Shown one piece after another: positions 1 through 4,639 of a DNA stretch of 5,319 nucleotides; position 1 is the stretch's first letter; the number at the start of each line of letters is the position of its first letter. A program made the translations under genes and the position numbers. Below the pieces are notes generated by a model. That model had not been told where the DNA came from. It ran no database searches and saw only the letters and a list, made by a program, of their open reading frames with translations. Origin of the DNA: Anaerolineales bacterium (GTDB taxonomy: Bacteria; Chloroflexota; Anaerolineae; Anaerolineales; UBA6663); the NCBI GenBank assembly GCA_017999235.1, contig JAGOBN010000329.1, positions 1-5,319 of the forward strand, written 5' to 3'.

Positions 1-718
1 CGTGATGCTGCCCATGGACTATGTGAATTACTGCGCCTTTGACGAGCGGCCGGCGCGGGCCATGGAACTGCTGCGCCGGGTGGGGCTGGAAGCGCACGCC
101 TACAAGCACCCGGACGCGGTCTCCACCGGCCAGCAGCAAGCCGCCGCCATCGCCCGGGCGCTGGCCACCGATCCGCCCGTGCTGGTGGCCGACGAGCCGA
201 CCGGCAACCTGGACTCGCGCTCGGCCGATGTGGTGATCGGCTTGTTCACCGAATTGGTGCGCGCCGGCAAGACCATCGCCATGGTGACCCATGATCCCTC
301 GCTCACCACCCGCGTGGACCGCACCATCGTCATCGCGGACGGCGAGCTGGTGGATGAGACCCTGGCGCGCGCGCTGCCCTGGCTCCCGCACCGCCAGATG
401 CTGGCCGCCACGCGCCAGCTCCAGCGCCGCACCCTGCCGGCCGGCGCGGTTCTGCTCGCGCCGGGGGAGACGCCGGAATACGTCTGGATGATCGCGGCTG
501 GCGCCGCGGAAGAGGTGGATGGCGCGGGCCGCGTCACGGCCGAGCGGGGGCCGGGCGACCTGATCGGCGCGCGCGAACCGCACTCGCCCGCGTCCCGGCT
601 GGTCCGCGCCGGCGCCGCTCCGCTGGAAGTGCTGGCCCTGGAGCGCGCGGTCTTCGTGAGCCTGCTGGCCGAAGCGCCGGCCGCGCGCGCGGCCCTGGCC
701 GGCGAACGGGGCGCGTGA
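1..718 (+). CDS. ABC transporter ATP-binding protein (MacB/LolD-like) with C-terminal cNMP-binding-like domain, 5' partial
   Basis: This is the ATPase subunit of an ABC transporter, predicted to sit on the cytoplasmic face and drive the FtsX-type permease encoded next. The reading frame is open to the left edge, and Walker A and the Q-loop are missing, so the GTG at base 2 is internal. Numbering residues from that GTG, the visible motifs are the signature VSTGQ (40-44; usually LSGGQ), Walker B VLVADE (60-65), the D-loop around NLDS (69-72) and the H-loop histidine (97, in VTHD). From about residue 125 to 232 the protein continues into a region that reads like a CRP-type cyclic-nucleotide-binding fold: LPAGAVLLAPGE, a VWMIAAGAAEEV strand, then RGPGDLIG. 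The phosphate-binding cassette lacks the usual Glu after Phe-Gly and the Arg-Ser/Thr-Ala. The ABC part is certain. The cNMP fold is inferred from pattern, and ligand binding is doubtful. The substrate is unknown. Confidence 0.9.
   Translation, partial: VMLPMDYVNYCAFDERPARAMELLRRVGLEAHAYKHPDAVSTGQQQAAAIARALATDPPVLVADEPTGNLDSRSADVVIGLFTELVRAGKTIAMVTHDPSLTTRVDRTIVIADGELVDETLARALPWLPHRQMLAATRQLQRRTLPAGAVLLAPGETPEYVWMIAAGAAEEVDGAGRVTAERGPGDLIGAREPHSPASRLVRAGAAPLEVLALERAVFVSLLAEAPAARAALAGERGA
374..697 (+). other. Divergent cyclic-nucleotide-binding-like domain at the C terminus of the ABC ATPase
   Basis: This is a domain within the ATPase gene, roughly residues 125-232 counted from the GTG at base 2. 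The order of elements follows the CRP/PKA regulatory fold: an N-terminal helix (LPWLPHRQMLAATRQL), a PAGAVLLAPGE turn, a hydrophobic strand ending in a glycine, a GPGDLIG turn, and a closing strand plus helix (LEVLALERAVFVSLLAEAP). The stretch that should bind the cyclic phosphate (residues 189-199) reads GAREPHSPASR instead of the usual GE plus R-S/T-A, so canonical cAMP or cGMP binding is unlikely. It may be a structural or regulatory module controlling ATPase activity. Confidence 0.65.
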
Positions 719-721
719 GCT

Positions 722-3118
722 ATGTTCCGGCCCAGTTGGCGCAAGATCCTGCACGACCTGGTGGATAACAAGCTGCGGACGCTGCTGGTGGTGGTCTCCA
801 TCGCCATCGGCGTGTTTGCCGTGGGCGTCATCGCCGGCGCCTATGACATCATCGCCCAGGATATGAGCGCCAGCTACGCGGCCACCAATCCGCTGAATTT
901 GGAGCTGCGCGCCACCGACTTTGACGAGGCCGTGGTCACGGCCGCCGGCGATGTGCGCGGCGTCCGCCAGGCCGAAGGCCGGCGGGTCTTCTCCCTGCGC
1001 GTGCGGCTGCCTGGCACGGTGGAGTGGACGGCGCTGACCTTCGTGGCCATTGACGACTACGCCGGCCAGCGCATCAACCAGCTCACCCCGTTGGGCGGCG
1101 CCAGCCGGCCGGCCAAAAGCGAGATCTTGCTGGAGAAAAAGGCCGTCGCTGAACTGGGCGTGGCGCTGGGCACGCGGCTGGAGCTGGAGCTGCCCGACGG
1201 CACCGTCAAGACTCTGCCGGTGGTGGGCTGGGTGCAGGACCAGGCCACCGGCGCCGATGACTTTCTGGCCGCCCCGCTGGCTTTCATCCACACCGATACG
1301 CTGACGGCGCTGCGCCAGCCGAACCGCTTCAACCGGCTGTTTGTGACCCTGGCCGACGGGGAGAACGACCTCAACCACATCCGCGCCATGCTGGCGGTGG
1401 TTAAGGACAAGGTCGAGAAGAATGACGTGCTCATCACGCGCACCGACGTGGCTAAATCTAACGAGCACCCGATGGCGTCCACGGTGCAGGCCATCCTGGG
1501 CATCCTGGGCGCGCTGGGGGTGCTGATTGTATTCTTGAGCAGTTCGCTGATCGCCAACACCCTCACCGCGCTGCTCAACCAGCATCTGCGCTATATCGGG
1601 GTGATGAAGCTGGTGGGGGCGCGCCGCGCGCAAATTGTGGGCCTGTACCTGACGCTGATCCTGGCGTTCAGCCTGATCGCGCTGGCGGTGGCCGTGCCGG
1701 CCGGCGGGCAGGGGGCCTATGCCCTGGCGGATTTCATCGCCACCCAGATGAACTTTGCGCTGTTGGGCTACCGCGTGGTGCCGCTGGCGCTGGTGATCCA
1801 GATCGCCGTCGGCTTGGGCGTGCCGCTGCTGGCGGGGCTGGTGCCGGTGCTCACGGGCAGCGCCATCACGGTCCAGCGCGCGCTCAGCGGCGACCTGGTG
1901 CGCGAGGAGCGGCACCAGCCGAGCGCCGCCGCCCAGGCCGCCCAGCGCCGGCGCCGGCTGCATTTGCCGCGCCCGCTGCTCATCTCGCTCCGCAACACCT
2001 TCCGCCGGCGCGGACGCCTGCTGCTGACGCTCTTCACCCTGACCATGGGCGGCGCGATCTTCATTGCGGTCTTCAACGTCCGCATTACGCTGCATGACTA
2101 CGTGGAGAATGTCGGCAATTATTTCGTGGCGGATGTGACCCTGGATTTCGACCGGCCGTACCGCCTGGATGCGGTGACTCAGACGGCGTATCAGATCCCC
2201 GGCGTGACGCTGGCGGAAGGCTGGGCCTTTGCCAACGCCGAGGCGGTTTATCCGGATGGCACGGCCGGCGAGAACCTGACCATCCTGGCGCCGCCGGCCG
2301 AGAGCACGCTGGTGGTGCCGATGCTGGTGGCCGGCCGGTGGCTGCGGCCCGGTGATGAGAAAGCCATCGCCATCAGCGAAGGCATTCTGACGACGTTCCC
2401 CAACCTCCAGGTGGGCGACGCACTGCGCTTAAAAATTGACGGGAAGGAGGCCGATTGGCGCGTGGTCGGCCTGTTTAAGTTCGTCAACCAGCAAGGCGTG
2501 ATCGCCTACGCCACCTATGAGTACGTCTCGCGCCTGACGCATTTGCCTAATCGCTCGGTCTCCTACCGGCTGGTGGGGGAACAGCATGATCCGGCCAGCC
2601 AGGCGGCTTTGGCGGAGCGGGTAGACCAGTTCTTCCGCGGCCGGGGCTTTCATGTGCGCGAAGTGCGTACCGGGCTGTCCACCTTGAGCACGGCCTCCGA
2701 GAGCCTGGACATCCTGGTGACGTTTCTGCTGATTATGGCCCTGCTCACCGCTTCGGTCGGCTCGATGGGTCTGGCCGGCACGATGGGCATGAACGTGCTG
2801 GAGCGCACGCGCGAGATCGGCATCATGCGCTCCATCGGCGCGGTCGATGCCGAGATCATGCGCACGGTGCTGGTGGAGGGGCTGGTGATCGGCGGGATCT
2901 CGTGGCTGCTGGGGGCGCTGCTGTCATTCCCCATCACCTATATGCTGGCCACGATCGTCAGCCTGGCCATCTTCCAATCGCCCATCGACGTGTTGTTCAC
3001 GCTGGAGGGGTTTGGCCTGTGGCTGGGCGTGGTGCTGGTGCTCTCCGCGCTGGCGAGCCTGCTGCCGGCCCGCAACGCCGCGCGCGTCACCATCCGCGAA
3101 GTCTTGGCGTACGAATAG
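722..3118 (+). CDS. ABC transporter permease with two FtsX domains (MacB/LolC-like, duplicated architecture)
   Basis: This is the membrane subunit of the ABC transporter, 798 residues long. It starts at an ATG 3 nt after the ATPase stop, with only a weak G-rich Shine-Dalgarno, which suggests translational coupling. Membrane segments by hydrophobicity are at about 20-41, 257-279, 306-326, 352-377, 432-452, 663-685, 716-738 and 765-782. Two large extracytoplasmic domains lie at about 42-255 and 453-662. The two halves mirror each other: each has a membrane segment, a MacB-PCD-like domain with a G-D/T-x-L-x-L turn followed by VVGW or VVGL, and an FtsX core. The coupling segments are LRYIGVMKLVGARRAQI (289-305) and RTREIGIMRSIGAVDAEI (695-712). 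A basic, Ala/Arg-rich cytoplasmic linker (385-430) joins the halves. The C terminus LPARNAARVTIREVLAYE is typical of the family. This class transmits ATPase movement to the outside, for lipoprotein, peptide or toxin export or for cell-wall hydrolase control. The cargo cannot be read here. Confidence 0.95.
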   Translation: MFRPSWRKILHDLVDNKLRTLLVVVSIAIGVFAVGVIAGAYDIIAQDMSASYAATNPLNLELRATDFDEAVVTAAGDVRGVRQAEGRRVFSLRVRLPGTVEWTALTFVAIDDYAGQRINQLTPLGGASRPAKSEILLEKKAVAELGVALGTRLELELPDGTVKTLPVVGWVQDQATGADDFLAAPLAFIHTDTLTALRQPNRFNRLFVTLADGENDLNHIRAMLAVVKDKVEKNDVLITRTDVAKSNEHPMASTVQAILGILGALGVLIVFLSSSLIANTLTALLNQHLRYIGVMKLVGARRAQIVGLYLTLILAFSLIALAVAVPAGGQGAYALADFIATQMNFALLGYRVVPLALVIQIAVGLGVPLLAGLVPVLTGSAITVQRALSGDLVREERHQPSAAAQAAQRRRRLHLPRPLLISLRNTFRRRGRLLLTLFTLTMGGAIFIAVFNVRITLHDYVENVGNYFVADVTLDFDRPYRLDAVTQTAYQIPGVTLAEGWAFANAEAVYPDGTAGENLTILAPPAESTLVVPMLVAGRWLRPGDEKAIAISEGILTTFPNLQVGDALRLKIDGKEADWRVVGLFKFVNQQGVIAYATYEYVSRLTHLPNRSVSYRLVGEQHDPASQAALAERVDQFFRGRGFHVREVRTGLSTLSTASESLDILVTFLLIMALLTASVGSMGLAGTMGMNVLERTREIGIMRSIGAVDAEIMRTVLVEGLVIGGISWLLGALLSFPITYMLATIVSLAIFQSPIDVLFTLEGFGLWLGVVLVLSALASLLPARNAARVTIREVLAYE

Positions 3119-3119
3119 C

Positions 3120-4097
3120 CTACGCGCCGACGGCCTCCCGCGCGGCGCGCAGGTTGGCGCGCGGGGCCGTGATCGGCGTGACGCAGCCGGTCCCCAGGAT
3201 AAACCGCCGGCCGCCGGTCTGCGCCAGGGCGGCCTGGGCCTCGGCCCGCACCTGGTCCGGCGTGCCGCGCACCATCGTCTCCCACTGCCGCAACCCCCCG
3301 CACACCGCGCCCGCGAAGCGCTGTTGGCCCTCGCCCAGCGTGGGCGGGGTTTCCAGATCGTGCCAGTTCAGCACCTGGGCCGGGTAGTGCGCGGCCAGAT
3401 CAAACAGCACGTCTTCGCCGTGCAGATGCACCACATTGAGCCACAGGCCCTCGGCGGCGGCCAGGATGCGGCGGTCATGCGGCTCGCCGAAGGCGCGGTA
3501 CTCGGCTTCTGAGAAGACGCGCGGGCTGGCGGTCTGCATGGCGTAGAAGAGGCCGTCCACGCCCAGGTCGCGCGCGGCCGTCACAAAGTTCACGGTTGTC
3601 TCGGCCAGCGCGGCCAAGCCGGCCTGCACGGCGTCGGGATACCGGCGCGCGTGGGCGGCCAGGTGTTCCGGGCCGACCAGATTGCGCGCCTGGCTGAGCG
3701 GGCTGAAGACCGTTTGGATCACCGGCACGCGGCCGCCCAGGCCGTCCCGGATCAGGGCGAGCGCGCGGAGCTGTTCGCCCAGCGCGCCGCGCCGCGGGTC
3801 CAGCGGCGTCAGCGCGCGCCAATCGGCGGGCCGCTGGATCACGCGGCGCGTGTACTGGCGCGTGCCTTCCGGTTCGCCGCGCCACTCGTCCTCGGCGCCG
3901 TAATCGCGCAGCATGAAGGAACTGGCCGGCGTCACTTTGACGAAATCCCAATCGAACTGCGTCTGCCATTCCAGGGTGGCGGCGGCGAGATCCTCCGGGC
4001 GCTGATCGTCCACCGGGAAATGCCGCCAGAGCGCCACCGGCGCGCGGTCTACGGGCGCGCCGGTCAGGGCTGCGTGCAGGCGTTCGCGTTTGTCCAT
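3120..4097 (-). CDS. Uroporphyrinogen decarboxylase (URO-D) family protein, not HemE
   Basis: This 325-residue cytoplasmic protein has the URO-D / corrinoid methyltransferase TIM-barrel pattern. Visible landmarks are the N-terminal RERLHAALTGAPVDRAPVALWRHFP (residues 4-28), VPVIQTVFSPL (124-134), DGLFYAMQ (181-188), NVVHLHGE (221-228), VLNWHD (242-247), AVCGGL (264-269) and the closing ILGTGCVTP (300-308). HemE's arginine-rich substrate motif near the N terminus (MRQAGRYLPEYR type) is absent and WRHFP stands in its place, so haem synthesis is unlikely. MtaA/CmuA-type methyltransferases bind zinc through His-X-Cys and a late Cys. Here the equivalents look like His224-X-His226 and Cys305, so a metal-dependent methyl transfer or related activity is possible. 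Substrate and partners are unknown, and no corrinoid protein gene is nearby. The ATG start is supported by a strong ribosome binding site. The stop lies one base from the convergent permease stop. Confidence 0.88.
   Translation of the reverse strand: MDKRERLHAALTGAPVDRAPVALWRHFPVDDQRPEDLAAATLEWQTQFDWDFVKVTPASSFMLRDYGAEDEWRGEPEGTRQYTRRVIQRPADWRALTPLDPRRGALGEQLRALALIRDGLGGRVPVIQTVFSPLSQARNLVGPEHLAAHARRYPDAVQAGLAALAETTVNFVTAARDLGVDGLFYAMQTASPRVFSEAEYRAFGEPHDRRILAAAEGLWLNVVHLHGEDVLFDLAAHYPAQVLNWHDLETPPTLGEGQQRFAGAVCGGLRQWETMVRGTPDQVRAEAQAALAQTGGRRFILGTGCVTPITAPRANLRAAREAVGA
3137..3165. repeat. GC-rich inverted repeat at the convergent gene junction
   Basis: The arms CCCGCGCG (3137-3144) and CGCGCGGG (3158-3165) are perfect 8-bp complements around a 13-nt loop. 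The repeat begins 18 nt beyond the permease stop, inside the last codons of the opposing URO-D family gene. No T-run follows on either strand, so it is not a canonical intrinsic terminator. It could slow polymerase or protect the permease mRNA 3' end. In DNA this rich in GC a repeat of this size may also be chance. Confidence 0.35.
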
Positions 4098-4100
4098 CGG

Positions 4101-4109
4101 CCTCTCCTC
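4101..4109 (-). promoter_or_regulatory. Ribosome binding site of the URO-D family gene
   Basis: On the minus strand GAGGAGAGG lies 3 nt before the ATG at 4097-4095. Its core AGGAG (4108-4104) is 6 nt from the start. This fixes the start at this ATG, giving the N-terminal MDKRERL typical of the family. Confidence 0.75.
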
Positions 4110-4116
4110 GGTGTTG

Positions 4117-4126
4117 GGGAATTCCC
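4117..4126. repeat. 10-bp perfect palindrome in the leader of the URO-D family gene
   Basis: GGGAATTCCC is a perfect 10-bp palindrome 20 nt upstream of the URO-D family ATG, just before its ribosome binding site. It lies in the divergent intergenic region, where a dimeric repressor could bind. No second copy was noticed nearby and no regulator gene is in the window, so an operator role is only a possibility. Confidence 0.25.
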
Positions 4127-4152
4127 ATCCGTGCTCAAACTTTTACCGTCTT

Positions 4153-4179
4153 TTGCGCGCCGGGGTGCCTGCCTATACT
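4153..4179 (+). promoter_or_regulatory. Candidate sigma-70-type promoter for ssb
   Basis: TATACT at 4174-4179 matches the -10 consensus at five of six bases and stands out in GC-rich surroundings. The -35 is poor: TTGCGC at 4153-4158 keeps only the leading TTG and has a short 15-bp spacer. Transcription would begin near 4186, leaving a leader of about 38 nt that contains the ssb ribosome binding site. This is the only convincing -10-like element in the 126-bp divergent region. I did not find a comparable one for the minus-strand gene. Confidence 0.45.
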
Positions 4180-4211
4180 CGCCACAGTTTACCCGCACGG
4201 CCATGCTACTC

Positions 4212-4217
4212 AGGAGG
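4212..4217 (+). promoter_or_regulatory. Ribosome binding site that decides the ssb start
   Basis: AGGAGG lies 6 nt before the ATG at 4224. An in-frame ATG at 4203 would put this site inside the coding sequence and add seven residues (MLLRRDT) that are not part of the SSB fold. The start at 4224 is therefore preferred. Confidence 0.85.
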
Positions 4218-4223
4218 GATACC

Positions 4224-4589
4224 ATGCCGGCACTCAACAAACTGCAACTCATTGGGCATCTCGGTCGCGATCCGGAAACGCGCTTTACGCCGACGGGCAA
4301 GAAGGTTTGCCAGTTCAGCGTGGCCGTCAACGGCCGCAGCGACGCCGAGCCGGAGTGGTTCCAGGTGGAGGCCTGGGAGCGCTTGGGCGAGGTCTGCCAG
4401 GAATACCTCGCCAAAGGCCGGCTGGTGTTCGTGGAGGGCCGGCTCCAGACCGACAAGTGGACGGACGACAAAGGCGAGACGCATGCGCGCAGCAAAGTGG
4501 TGGCGCACCAGATGCTGATGCTGGAACGCAAGCCCGCCGGCGCCGCCGAAGCCGCGCCCGAGGGCGCCGAGCCCGAACCCGCCTTCTAA
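4224..4589 (+). CDS. ssb: Single-stranded DNA-binding protein (short SSB)
   Basis: This 121-residue protein has one OB fold. It would coat single-stranded DNA during replication, recombination and repair. Diagnostic stretches are LIGHLGRDPETRFTPTGKKV (residues 9-28), FSVAVNGR (31-38), EWFQVEAW (44-51), YLAKGRLVFVEGRLQT (61-76) and a late SKVVAHQMLMLE (90-101). Trp45, Trp51 and Trp79 are candidates for base stacking. The loop between the VAVN and EWFQVEAW strands is only about seven residues, shorter than in typical bacterial SSBs. The tail is also short, about 18 Ala/Glu/Pro-rich residues ending EPEPAF rather than the usual DDxPF tip, although it is acidic and ends in Phe. The protein is well below the 178 residues of E. 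coli SSB, so it may be an accessory paralogue. A candidate promoter and a strong ribosome binding site precede it. The URO-D family gene is divergent and the creatininase gene convergent. Confidence 0.93.
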   Translation: MPALNKLQLIGHLGRDPETRFTPTGKKVCQFSVAVNGRSDAEPEWFQVEAWERLGEVCQEYLAKGRLVFVEGRLQTDKWTDDKGETHARSKVVAHQMLMLERKPAGAAEAAPEGAEPEPAF

Positions 4590-4596
4590 AATTCCC

Positions 4597-4624
4597 GGTC
4601 AGGGTCGAGGGGGATGAACTGACC
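4597..4624. repeat. 6-bp inverted repeat in the ssb / creatininase convergent gap
   Basis: GGTCAG (4597-4602) and CTGACC (4619-4624) are perfect complements separated by a 16-nt purine-rich loop, starting 8 nt after the ssb stop. The stem is short, the loop long and no T-run follows, so this is at best a weak terminator candidate. The rest of the gap (4590-4639) holds no other recognisable element. Confidence 0.2.
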
Positions 4625-4639
4625 TCCGCTGCCGGCGGC

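Noticed and set aside
100..831. Long minus-strand open frame opposite the ABC ATPase
   Set aside because: Its translation is Ser/Ala/Arg-rich with no recognisable domain. It lies entirely opposite a clear ABC gene and runs into the permease start, which is typical of antisense frames in high-GC DNA.
1057..1578. Minus-strand open frame inside the permease gene
   Set aside because: It is a low-complexity Ser/Arg-rich translation fully within a well-supported gene, with no sign of its own regulation.
3120..4097. HemE, uroporphyrinogen decarboxylase of haem synthesis
   Set aside because: The arginine-rich N-terminal substrate motif of HemE is absent and replaced by WRHFP, and no other haem gene is adjacent.
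3475..4128. Minus-strand open frame overlapping the URO-D family gene in another frame
   Set aside because: Its Arg/Gly/Pro-rich translation is a frame shadow of the real gene, which has a strong ribosome binding site and conserved motifs.
3651..4223. Upstream extension of the ssb reading frame
   Set aside because: The frame stays open antisense to the URO-D family gene, but the AGGAGG at 4212-4217 and the start of SSB homology place the true start at 4224.
4203..4223. Alternative ssb start at the ATG at 4203
   Set aside because: It would place the ribosome binding site inside the gene and has no comparable site of its own upstream.
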